A stretch of DNA of 11,547 nucleotides, from the NCBI GenBank assembly GCA_022713905.1, contig JAIHTM010000063.1:1-11547 (forward strand), written 5' to 3'. Each line of letters starts with the position of its first letter. The stretch's first letter is position 1. The translations under genes and the position numbers were made by a program. Of the stretch, positions 1 through 6,380 are shown piece by piece. The DNA is from Collinsella sp. Its GTDB lineage: Bacteria; Actinomycetota; Coriobacteriia; Coriobacteriales; Coriobacteriaceae. The notes under the pieces are model-generated. The model saw only the letters and a list, made by a program, of their open reading frames with translations, did not search any database and had not been told where the DNA came from.

Positions 1-598
1 CGTTGGGGGTTTTGAGGTTGTAGGTGGCGTTTGGGATGTCTTGGTGTGATCCCCATGCCGCTCTGGCAAAACTGACCCCTGCCGAAGTTGCGCATTGTTC
101 GTCGTAGACGGTGTCGCCAACGTAGACGACGTTGCCAGGATTCGCGCCCGTACGCCGGAGATATTCGAGCATGGGAGCGGGTGCGGGTTTATGTTCGGTT
201 GTGTCTTCGACAAGGATGATGTGCTCAAAATACGTATCGAAACCAAGGGGTGCAATTTCGTCTGTGTATTCGTCGCGCGCACGTGAGGAGACGATGCCAA
301 GTTTGCAGCCGTTGTCGGAGAGTGTTGCGATAACTTCGTGCAAGCCTGGAAACACGCTGATGGTGCTTTTAAAGCTGGCGGCAACTTGGCACCAGCGATT
401 CAACGTTGCCTGCGAGTAGATTCCAAGTTTCTCAAGGGCATCCTTGCCGGGTATGCCGAGGGCAAATTCAAGCTCGTGTCGGGGGAGCGTTTTGCCGGTC
501 TCTTCTTGGACAATCTGGACAAGCGATGATAGAACGCTTTCTTCTGTATCTGCCAATGTCCCATCAACGTCAAATACGATATGGTCAAAGTGCTTCAT
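1..598 (-). CDS. HAD-superfamily phosphatase (phosphoglycolate phosphatase / beta-phosphoglucomutase-like), partial at left edge
   Basis: Reading the minus strand from ATG at 598 gives 199 codons with no stop before the window edge, so the C-terminus is missing. HAD motif I is FDVDGTLADT (residues 9-18), with the nucleophile and acid/base aspartates D10 and D12. Motif II is the serine in GIVSSR, motif III the lysine in HKPAPAPM, and motif IV GDTVYDEQ, followed by the AWGSH turn common in the Gph/PGM-like subfamily. A helical cap domain sits between motifs I and II. These proteins dephosphorylate small phosphorylated metabolites in the cytoplasm; the substrate cannot be read from sequence. The start is supported by GAGAGGAG at 606-613, 7 bases upstream. 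It lies 56 bases downstream of the AraC-family gene on the same strand, so co-transcription is likely. Confidence 0.9.
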   Translation of the reverse strand, partial: MKHFDHIVFDVDGTLADTEESVLSSLVQIVQEETGKTLPRHELEFALGIPGKDALEKLGIYSQATLNRWCQVAASFKSTISVFPGLHEVIATLSDNGCKLGIVSSRARDEYTDEIAPLGFDTYFEHIILVEDTTEHKPAPAPMLEYLRRTGANPGNVVYVGDTVYDEQCATSAGVSFARAAWGSHQDIPNATYNLKTPN

Positions 599-654
599 AT
601 GGTTGCTCCTCTCTGTTGTTTGCCTGCAAGTTTGATGCGGTGACAGAAGAAAGG

Positions 655-1593
655 CTAGCGGGATTTCTGCCTGGTGCTATCGAGATTCTGCCTCGCTGCT
701 CGATAGCTCGAAGGAGTGCACCCCATTTGTTCTTTAAATACCTGGCCAAGATGGCTTGCTGTCGCAAAGCCGCATTGGCGCGCGACTGTCTGGACCGTTC
801 GCGTGGTGTGTGCCAAAAGTTCGCAAGCACGGTTTACGCGGTATGCGCGCAGATATGCCGCCGGGGTCGTTCCTGCGCAAGCTTCGATAATGCGGTAACA
901 CTCTCTTTCGCTTACGCCGGCTGCAGATGCCATCTGGGGCACATCTATAGCGGCTGCATAGTTTGCGCGGATATAGTCCAGGATTGCCTTGAACTGTACG
1001 TCGCGGTTGGTCATCCAAGAGGCGTTGTCGGAGGAAAAGAGCGGTTCGGCCTTGGCGTAAATCTGAATCCAGAGCTCTGACAAGCTATTCCGAAGCGCCA
1101 TCTCGTTCTGCGGCCGTTGAAGGTCGTGGTTAAAGGAACTCTTTAGCAAATCGATAAAGGGCATATCGTCGGGGTTGGTGGGCGACCATTTGAGCACATC
1201 GACGCCTCGACATTGCAGCAAAGGATTGATATAGCGCTTTTGAAGGCGTCCCGCGGGATCGCCGAGCATCGACGGCTGAAAGATATGCAGCATTTGAATG
1301 GCTGGCGCCGAATTGGGCGATTGCAGCGTGCTGTGCAAAACGCCGCCGTTGATAAAGCCGGCGGACCCTTCCTCAAAGCGTACGTGCTCATGAGCCGCGC
1401 GCGTTCGATAGTCAATCGCTCCCTGCTCCATGTAGAAAAGCTCAACTTCGGAATGCCAGTGCCAGGGGACAGAATTGCCCGGATAGCGAGCGAATTCTGC
1501 GCGTTCGGCAATATAGGGCCAGTCTTCGGCGGTCTCGGGAAACGCTTCCTCGCGTCCTCCGCGGTGCAATTCTATGTGATCCATGTTTCGCAT
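655..1593 (-). CDS. AraC-family transcriptional regulator with N-terminal cupin sensor domain
   Basis: The protein has 312 residues. The N-terminal half is cupin-like: PWHWHSEVELFY at residues 43-54 has the HxH plus glutamate pattern typical of AraC-type sugar or small-molecule sensors, followed by a GxxxFINGGVLH segment. The C-terminal ~100 residues (about 200-300) form the double helix-turn-helix: first HTH around DVPQMASAAGVSERECYRII, second around TVQTVARQCGFATASHLGQVF, ending with the usual GxTPSSYR signature. It should bind DNA and activate or repress in response to a ligand not identifiable here. The start is uncertain: ATG at 1593 has no Shine-Dalgarno sequence, and a second in-frame ATG lies at 1584. 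The HAD phosphatase gene follows on the same strand and may be a target or operon partner. Confidence 0.9.
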   Translation of the reverse strand: MRNMDHIELHRGGREEAFPETAEDWPYIAERAEFARYPGNSVPWHWHSEVELFYMEQGAIDYRTRAAHEHVRFEEGSAGFINGGVLHSTLQSPNSAPAIQMLHIFQPSMLGDPAGRLQKRYINPLLQCRGVDVLKWSPTNPDDMPFIDLLKSSFNHDLQRPQNEMALRNSLSELWIQIYAKAEPLFSSDNASWMTNRDVQFKAILDYIRANYAAAIDVPQMASAAGVSERECYRIIEACAGTTPAAYLRAYRVNRACELLAHTTRTVQTVARQCGFATASHLGQVFKEQMGCTPSSYRAARQNLDSTRQKSR

Positions 1594-1599
1594 GGCATC

Positions 1600-1605
1600 A
1601 GTATA
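1600..1605 (-). promoter_or_regulatory. Candidate -10 element (TATACT) for the AraC gene, possibly leaderless
   Basis: TATACT on the minus strand ends 6 bases before the ATG at 1593. Since no ribosome binding site precedes this ATG, transcription could start at or beside the start codon and give a leaderless mRNA. I see no good -35 hexamer 16-18 bases further upstream, so this is only a candidate. Confidence 0.3.
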
Positions 1606-1618
1606 AAGCGCGATGGGC

Positions 1619-1828
1619 TTAGATTGCTCTTGCCTGTTCGGGGAACGCCTTGTCTAGGGATGCTTGGAGCTTTTCGAAGGATGCTCGTAAGTTGAGGCTC
1701 TGATCGGCTGAGCGCTTGGTTTTTGTGGTGGGGGAGTCGAGGAGACCGTTTCTCTGTGTCGGGGGGAAGGAGAAAAGGTTTGCATGTTTTAGGGATGGCT
1801 GCTGTGCTGCGTCATTGGAAGAATGCAT
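1619..1828 (-). CDS. Small hypothetical ORF, 69 residues
   Basis: This open frame starts at ATG 1828. GAGGAGG at 1839-1845 precedes the ATG by 10 bases, a plausible but slightly distant ribosome binding site. The product is hydrophilic, with a Ser/Thr/Pro/Lys-rich middle and a C-terminal segment (ASFEKLQASLDKAFPEQ) likely to form an amphipathic helix. I recognise no family. It lies directly downstream of an ORF tail ending at 1831 and upstream of the AraC gene, all on the same strand. It could be a real small gene, the end of a decayed gene, or chance. Confidence 0.3.
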   Translation of the reverse strand: MHSSNDAAQQPSLKHANLFSFPPTQRNGLLDSPTTKTKRSADQSLNLRASFEKLQASLDKAFPEQARAI

Positions 1829-1830
1829 GC

Positions 1831-1994
1831 TTATGCGGCCTCCTCGATGTCCACCAAAAGATTGCGCTCGGGGTATGCTGCTAGGTCCCGTGCGCTGGCA
1901 GTATTATGCCGCGAGTGCAGATAAGGAAGCGCTAAAGAAAGGCTTAACCTGGTTTGGTGTTACGATGAAACAGCAGGTCAAGGCTATCGAGTAA
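1831..1994. pseudogene. Possible gene remnant: protein-like ORF tails on both strands
   Basis: On the minus strand an open tail of 42 codons (1959 to 1834, TAA at 1831-1833) has no credible start. It ends with protein-like sequence, RDLAAYPERNLLVDIEEAA, and its last codons contain the GAGGAGG that could serve the next small ORF. On the plus strand the overlapping tail ending at 1994 (ADKEALKKGLTWFGVTMKQQ) also looks protein-like and lacks a convincing start. At most one is likely to be genuine. I read the stretch as a decayed gene end, on an undecided strand. Confidence 0.2.
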
Positions 1995-2083
1995 CACTCT
2001 TGAAAGGTTTTGAGCTTAAGGGCTTTCTAAGGTTTGTGGCGCGGATGTGGCTCGCCCGTGTGGGGCGTGTGGACGGCTCGTTC
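1995..2083. other. Noncoding stretch downstream of the Nudix-Vsr gene
   Basis: I find no gene here. A weak 5-bp hairpin (CGCCC 2053-2057 with GGGCG 2063-2067, 5-base loop) lies about 17 bases downstream of the Nudix-Vsr stop codon. It has no T-run on the minus strand, so it is at best a weak candidate for a 3' end structure. Confidence 0.3.
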
Positions 2084-3070
2084 CTAGCGCTGCGGCTCTG
2101 CGGCGCGCACCTGCTCGATGACCTTTTCCATCGTGGCGTCGATGTGGTCTTTTTTGAGCTCGCATTCCCAGATGGTTATAGGCGTCCAGCCCATTTGAGT
2201 GAGTGCTGCCACGGCGGTGCGGTCGCGCTCGACGTTGCGACGGAACTTTGCCTCCCAAAACTCAACGTTGCGCTTGGGCTGGCTAGGGTTGCACTTGGGG
2301 CAGCGGTGCCAAAAACAGCCGTTGACGAAGATGGCAATCTTGCGTCCGGGGAAGGCGATGTCGGGCTTGCCGGGAACCTTCCATTCCAAACGATAACCCG
2401 TAAGGCCCGCGGCGCGCAGGCGCTGGCGAACGAGCAACTCGGGCTTGGTGTTGGCGCGCTTGTTGCCCTTCATGGACTTTTTGATGGCGGCGCGACGGCG
2501 GACCAGTTCGCGCTCGTCAGCGGAGAGGTCCGAGGTATCGATGCCGTCGAGCAGACCTGGTTTGGGGCGCTTTTTGCTACGGCGCTTAGGTGTGCGCTTG
2601 GGCTTGGTGGCGGGTTTGTCGGCTGTGTTGGGCGTGGCGTCATCGGCGGAGCTTGCCTCGAGCCGGTCTTCCTTCAGCTCAATCAGGGCATCAATGAGCC
2701 CCTTGTCGGCGGGCATCCATTCCACCGTGGCAAGCGAGGTACGCGGAATCCAGCGGATATCGAGCTGGCGGTCGTGCTTCTGGGGTTCATCGGATTCATC
2801 GGCGAGCGAGCAGTAGTAGCACTCCATGGAGAGATGGAAATCGGGGTAGTCATACTCAACGGTATAGAAATCGCGCAGGTTGGTGACTTTTACCTGCAGC
2901 TCTTCCATGAGCTCGCGGCGTACGGCGTCCTCGGGCGTCTCGCCGCGCATGAGCTTGCCACCGGGGAACTCCCAAAGTCCCAGCATGTCGCCATAGCCGC
3001 GCTGCACGGCAAGCAGCTCGTCAGATCCTTCCTTGCGAATGATCCCAGCGGCAACATGAACAGTCTTCAA
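2084..3070 (-). CDS. Nudix hydrolase (MutT-like) fused to Vsr very-short-patch repair endonuclease
   Basis: From a TTG start at 3070 the protein has 328 residues. Residues 1-140 form a MutT-type Nudix domain: LGLWEFPGGKL is followed by the Nudix box G38-x5-E44-x7-R52-E53-L-x-E56-E57, matching GX5EX7REUXEEXGU except Q59 for the last glycine. Residues 141-180 are a linker with a very basic run (KPKRTPKRRSKKRPK). Residues 181-328 match Vsr: TKPELLVRQRL, PGKPD (D237), GCFWH (H255), NVERDR (D283) and WECEL. MutT proteins remove oxidised dNTPs such as 8-oxo-dGTP; Vsr nicks beside T:G mismatches left by deamination of 5-methylcytosine. E. coli Vsr His64 is Asn250 here, and Cys252, Cys257, Cys260 and Cys303 could form the zinc site. 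The TTG is chosen because GAGAGAGG lies 7 bases upstream and the Nudix domain begins at once; no in-frame ATG fits. No Dcm-type methylase is in the window. Confidence 0.9.
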   Translation of the reverse strand: MKTVHVAAGIIRKEGSDELLAVQRGYGDMLGLWEFPGGKLMRGETPEDAVRRELMEELQVKVTNLRDFYTVEYDYPDFHLSMECYYCSLADESDEPQKHDRQLDIRWIPRTSLATVEWMPADKGLIDALIELKEDRLEASSADDATPNTADKPATKPKRTPKRRSKKRPKPGLLDGIDTSDLSADERELVRRRAAIKKSMKGNKRANTKPELLVRQRLRAAGLTGYRLEWKVPGKPDIAFPGRKIAIFVNGCFWHRCPKCNPSQPKRNVEFWEAKFRRNVERDRTAVAALTQMGWTPITIWECELKKDHIDATMEKVIEQVRAAEPQR

Positions 3071-3077
3071 CAGGAGT

Positions 3078-3085
3078 CCTCTCTC
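3078..3085 (-). promoter_or_regulatory. Ribosome binding site that sets the TTG start of the Nudix-Vsr gene
   Basis: GAGAGAGG on the minus strand lies 7 bases before TTG at 3068-3070. The frame stays open for another 189 codons upstream, but that part is antisense to the ABC ATPase gene and has no protein-like content. This site is therefore what decides the start. Confidence 0.7.
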
Positions 3086-3102
3086 AATATCAACACGTGG
3101 CA

Positions 3103-3135
3103 GGGTAGCTACCCGTACCTTACACAACGGTAAGG
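3103..3135. promoter_or_regulatory. Two adjacent dyads upstream of the Nudix-Vsr gene (operator candidates)
   Basis: GGGTAGCTACCC at 3103-3114 is a perfect 12-base palindrome. CCTTAC (3118-3123) and GTAAGG (3130-3135) form an inverted repeat with a 6-base spacer. Both lie 33-65 bases upstream of the TTG start, where an operator for this gene could be. No strong -35/-10 pair is visible, and no known operator is matched. Confidence 0.35.
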
Positions 3136-3170
3136 CAAGCGTAAGCCATATCGATGGTAGCCGACTCGTC

Positions 3171-3208
3171 TTCTTGCGACTATAGATGCCGTAGACTAAT
3201 CGCAAGAA
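3171..3208. promoter_or_regulatory. 9-bp inverted repeat covering the start region of the ABC transporter operon
   Basis: TTCTTGCGA (3171-3179) and TCGCAAGAA (3200-3208) are perfect inverted copies, 20 bases apart, 29 bases centre to centre (about three helical turns). The right arm overlaps the ribosome binding site AGAAAGGA (3205-3212) of the ATPase gene. It could be an operator for a dimeric regulator. If transcription starts upstream of the left arm, it could instead be an RNA hairpin that hides the ribosome binding site. A clear promoter is not visible. Confidence 0.45.
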
Positions 3209-3218
3209 AGGACTCGGT

Positions 3219-4004
3219 ATGCAAACCACGCACATGGCGACCCCGGTACTGGAGGTCGCGCATCTCGAAAAAGTATATGGAGCGCTGGGCAACGTGACCC
3301 GCGCGCTCAACGACGTCAGCCTTACCGTCAACCGCGGCGAATTTGTTGGCATCATGGGCGCTTCGGGCTCGGGCAAGTCGACGTTGCTCAACTGCGTTTC
3401 GACCATCGATAGCGCCACAAGTGGCACGATCCGCATCAACGGGCAGGACGTGACGCGCATGAAGCAGACTAAGCTTTCGCAGTTCCGCCGCGAGGAGCTC
3501 GGCTTTATCTTCCAGGACTCTAACCTGCTCGATACGCTCACGGCACGCGAGAACATCGCCCTGCCGCTCACCATTGCCCGCACAAACTCGGCAGAGATCT
3601 CGACCCGCGTGCAGGATGTGGCAGCGCGCCTGTCCATCAGTCAGGTGCTCGACAAGTATCCCTACCAGATGTCCGGCGGTCAGCAACAGCGCGTTGCCGC
3701 GGCCCGCGCGCTCGTCACCGACCCCACCATGATCATGGCCGACGAGCCCACCGGCGCCCTCGATTCCAAGAGCGCCCGCCTGCTGCTCGAGAGCCTGGAG
3801 GCCCTTAACCGCCGCCTGCGCGCCACGGTGCTCATGGTCACGCACGACAGCTTTGCCGCCAGCTACACGAGCCGTGTGCTGTTCATTCGCGACGGCAAGA
3901 TCTTCACCGAGCTGCGCCGCGGCGACACCGACCGTCGCGAGTTCTTCGACCGCATTATGGAGGTCGTTGCCATGATGGGCGGTGAGGGCTCCGATGCTCT
4001 GTAA
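3219..4004 (+). CDS. ABC transporter ATPase of the BceA type (antimicrobial peptide resistance)
   Basis: The product has 261 residues. Walker A is GASGSGKST (47-55), the Q-loop Q99 lies in FIFQDSN, the signature is MSGGQQQR (151-158), Walker B/D-loop is MIMADEPTGALD (171-182), and the switch histidine is H209. The sequence follows the MacB/LolD/BceA class that powers FtsX-type permeases; the BceA assignment rests mainly on its partner permease. The pair would detach or expel cell-envelope-targeting peptides such as bacitracin or lantibiotics, or act as a flux sensor. AGAAAGGA at 3205-3212 sits 6 bases before the ATG. The last 11 bases overlap the permease gene, which indicates translational coupling. 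No BceRS-type two-component genes flank it here. Confidence 0.92.
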   Translation: MQTTHMATPVLEVAHLEKVYGALGNVTRALNDVSLTVNRGEFVGIMGASGSGKSTLLNCVSTIDSATSGTIRINGQDVTRMKQTKLSQFRREELGFIFQDSNLLDTLTARENIALPLTIARTNSAEISTRVQDVAARLSISQVLDKYPYQMSGGQQQRVAAARALVTDPTMIMADEPTGALDSKSARLLLESLEALNRRLRATVLMVTHDSFAASYTSRVLFIRDGKIFTELRRGDTDRREFFDRIMEVVAMMGGEGSDAL

Positions 4005-6195
4005 ACTCGCTTGGGGCAACGTCCGCCGCGCCGGCCGCGACTACCTCGTCTACCTTTTGACGCTCACCCTGGGCGTTACGGTCTTCTATGCCTTTAACAC
4101 CGTCTCGATGCAGGTCGACATCGCCGGAATCGATGAAGAGGGCTTGGCGCAGGTTATGGGCAGCATGCTCGGCTACCTGACGTACTTTTTGGCCGGTGTC
4201 ATGGCCTTTTTGATGGTGTATGCCAATAACTTCATCATGAAACGCCGCAAAAAGGAGTTTTGCCTGTACCAGGTGCTCGGCATGGGGCGCGGGCGCGTCG
4301 CCACGATCATGGCGCTCGAGACGGTGATTGTCTCGGTGGTGGCCTTTGTCGCTGGCATTGTGCTGGGTGTGGGACTCTCCCAGCTCATGACGTTCTTTAC
4401 GGCCTCGCTCTTTAAGACACAGATCGCCAATTTCCACTTCTTTTTCTCGATGCATGCGTTCAATCTGACCCTTGCCTGCATGCTCGTAATGTTTGTGCTC
4501 ACGCTACTGCTGAACCTCCGCGCCGTGCGTCGTACCAAACTCATCGAGCTTATGGGTGCCGAGCGTCGCAACGAGAGCATCAAGACACGCAACCCCTGGA
4601 TCGCGATTGCCATCTTTGCCGTGGGCGCGGTGCTTGTGGGCGTGGCCTATTACCGTCTGCTACGTGATGGGTTCCCGCTAACCGCGACGGACAGCAAGCT
4701 GCAAGAGGCCATGAACCAGTTTGGTATTACGACCGCTATGGTTACCGTGGGCACCTTTGCCCTGTTCTGGGGACTCTCGGGCATGCTCATCAAGCTGCTG
4801 CAGAGCCTGCGCGGCGTGTATTGGCGCGGCCTCAACATGTTTACCGTGCGCCAGCTTGCGGCCAAGGTCAACACGGTGTGCTTTTCGATGGGCGTCATCG
4901 CGATGCTCCTGTTTTTGGCCATCACCTCGGTGACGTGCGGTATGTCAATTGCCAACGTGATGAATGAAAACCTGGAGCGCTATAACCCTGTTGACGTGTC
5001 TCAGACGTATGTCTATTACACGCCCGATACGCTCGACTACTACAAAGAATATGTCAATCCGTCTGAAGCCGACCGCATGGTGCTAGCCGATACAACGGTC
5101 GATTTGTACTCCGCATGGCACGGCAAGGGCAAGTCGGCGGACAACAACGACGAGACCGGCAAGAAGGTCAATATCGCCGATGTTGCCGGTGAGCATGTTC
5201 AGATCGATTCGTATCTGAGTTACCCGTTTGGCGGTTCGAATCCTTCGGTGTCTGCGGGTGAGATGTGCAAGACCATGGGCGAAAAGCTCCCCAAGGCGCT
5301 CGGGGGTAGCAATGCCGATACGATGGGTCTGTTTGTGACGCCGGCGAGCCAGTACAACAAACTGCGCCAGATGATGGGCGAGGAGCCGGTGAGCATTGGC
5401 CGCGACCAGTACCTGCTTACGTGTGATATGGGCGGTGAGCCGGGCGACCTGTACACCAAGTACATGGCCGGCGGCCATACCCTCACCTTGGGCGGGCATG
5501 AGCTCAAGCCCGCAACCGATAAGTCGGACAAGGACACGGCGGCCATCGCCAACTCGGCGATGGGCAGTAACCCGGGTACCGTCGTCGTTGCCGACGAGCT
5601 GTTGTCCCAACTTAATCTGCAGCCGTATTCCAGTAGCCTGCTCGTTAATTACAAACAGGGGATGGATACGACCGAGGCAGACGAGAGCATTAAATACACT
5701 TTGCTCGACAATCTGCTCGTTGACGGCAAGGAGCCAGGGTCATGGGGAATCTTCATCACACGCTCCGAGATGTACACGCAAGCAGCGCAAATGAACGGCA
5801 TGATTAGCTATCTGGCCATCTACATTGGCTTTGTACTGGTCGTTGCGTGCGCGGCGATACTGTCGATCCAGCAGCTCTCCAATGTGGCCGACGGCAGCCG
5901 CAGCTATCGTGTGCTGGCGCAGATCGGCTGTGACGACCGCCAGATTCGCCATTCGGTGATGGCGCAGCAAGCGGTATTCTTCTTGTTCCCGCTGGCAGTG
6001 GGCCTGGCGCACTCCTTTGTGGCGCTCAAGGTGATTATCGAGCTGGTGAGCATATTCGGAGATATGAGCATCGGCGGCACCGTGGGCCTCACCTGTGCAA
6101 TCTTCCTGGCAGCATACGGTGGCTACTTCCTGGTGACCTACCTCATGAGCGCCGGCATGGTACAAGCTGCCATCGCTACCCGCTACAGCGAGTAG
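3994..6195 (+). CDS. ABC transporter permease of the BceB type (FtsX-like, 10 membrane helices)
   Basis: From ATG 3994 the protein has 733 residues. Seven N-terminal hydrophobic segments (first DYLVYLLTLTLGVTVFYAF, last around CFSMGVIAMLLFLAI) are followed by a hydrophilic region of about 280 residues (roughly 330-610). Three C-terminal helices follow, around AIYIGFVLVVACAAIL, FFLFPLAVGLAHSFVAL and CAIFLAAYGGYFLV. This 7+3 layout with a large extracytoplasmic domain between helices 7 and 8 is the BceB architecture, and NNFIMKRRKKEFCLYQVLG is typical of the family. The soluble domain normally recognises the peptide or its lipid II complex and passes the signal to a BceS-type kinase. An upstream in-frame GTG at 3982 is possible, but GGTGAGGG at 3981-3988 is well placed for ATG 3994. 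The gene overlaps the ATPase gene by 11 bases. Confidence 0.9.
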   Translation: MLCKLAWGNVRRAGRDYLVYLLTLTLGVTVFYAFNTVSMQVDIAGIDEEGLAQVMGSMLGYLTYFLAGVMAFLMVYANNFIMKRRKKEFCLYQVLGMGRGRVATIMALETVIVSVVAFVAGIVLGVGLSQLMTFFTASLFKTQIANFHFFFSMHAFNLTLACMLVMFVLTLLLNLRAVRRTKLIELMGAERRNESIKTRNPWIAIAIFAVGAVLVGVAYYRLLRDGFPLTATDSKLQEAMNQFGITTAMVTVGTFALFWGLSGMLIKLLQSLRGVYWRGLNMFTVRQLAAKVNTVCFSMGVIAMLLFLAITSVTCGMSIANVMNENLERYNPVDVSQTYVYYTPDTLDYYKEYVNPSEADRMVLADTTVDLYSAWHGKGKSADNNDETGKKVNIADVAGEHVQIDSYLSYPFGGSNPSVSAGEMCKTMGEKLPKALGGSNADTMGLFVTPASQYNKLRQMMGEEPVSIGRDQYLLTCDMGGEPGDLYTKYMAGGHTLTLGGHELKPATDKSDKDTAAIANSAMGSNPGTVVVADELLSQLNLQPYSSSLLVNYKQGMDTTEADESIKYTLLDNLLVDGKEPGSWGIFITRSEMYTQAAQMNGMISYLAIYIGFVLVVACAAILSIQQLSNVADGSRSYRVLAQIGCDDRQIRHSVMAQQAVFFLFPLAVGLAHSFVALKVIIELVSIFGDMSIGGTVGLTCAIFLAAYGGYFLVTYLMSAGMVQAAIATRYSE

Positions 6196-6239
6196 CTCAC
6201 CCAGTTTGGAATTATCGTAGGTTGGGCATAAGCCAGCGA

Positions 6240-6338
6240 AAGCGCCCCTAGGCGAGCAAGGTGACGTGAAAGAGGAGGGAAGCGTACTTATGGTACGCGA
6301 CCGACGATTGAACGTCAGATTGCCGCCTAGGGGCGCTT
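6240..6338. repeat. Nested inverted-repeat / long stem-loop element between convergent genes
   Basis: The outer arms are perfect 15-bp inverted copies, AAGCGCCCCTAGGCG (6240-6254) and CGCCTAGGGGCGCTT (6324-6338). Inside, TGACGT (6262-6267) pairs with ACGTCA (6312-6317), and GCGTAC (6282-6287) pairs with GTACGC (6293-6298) around a 5-base loop. The three stems are nested and coaxial, giving a rod of about 99 bases. The outer stem is a strong barrier to read-through from either side, but there is no adjacent T-run. It could be a bidirectional terminator, a REP/MITE-like dispersed element, or a structured RNA. Only one copy lies in this window. Confidence 0.7.
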
Positions 6339-6351
6339 GCAGCGTCGAGCC

Positions 6352-6379
6352 GTTACGCGGTTTGGTAAAACCGCGTAAC
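6352..6379. terminator. Perfect 12-bp hairpin just after the aguR-like stop codon
   Basis: GTTACGCGGTTT (6352-6363) and AAACCGCGTAAC (6368-6379) pair perfectly around a 4-base loop, one base from the stop of the minus-strand regulator gene (6381-6383). The place fits a transcription terminator or 3' stabilising hairpin for that gene. There is no T-run on either side, so factor-independent termination is uncertain. Confidence 0.55.
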
Positions 6380-6380
6380 T

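Noticed and set aside
2000..3133. Open frame of 377 codons on the plus strand opposite the Nudix-Vsr gene
   Set aside because: No recognisable domain, and the minus strand shows intact Nudix and Vsr motifs throughout.
3071..3637. N-terminal extension of the Nudix-Vsr frame up to 3637
   Set aside because: This part is antisense to the ABC ATPase gene and has no family similarity, while a TTG with a good ribosome binding site at 3070 begins exactly at the Nudix domain.
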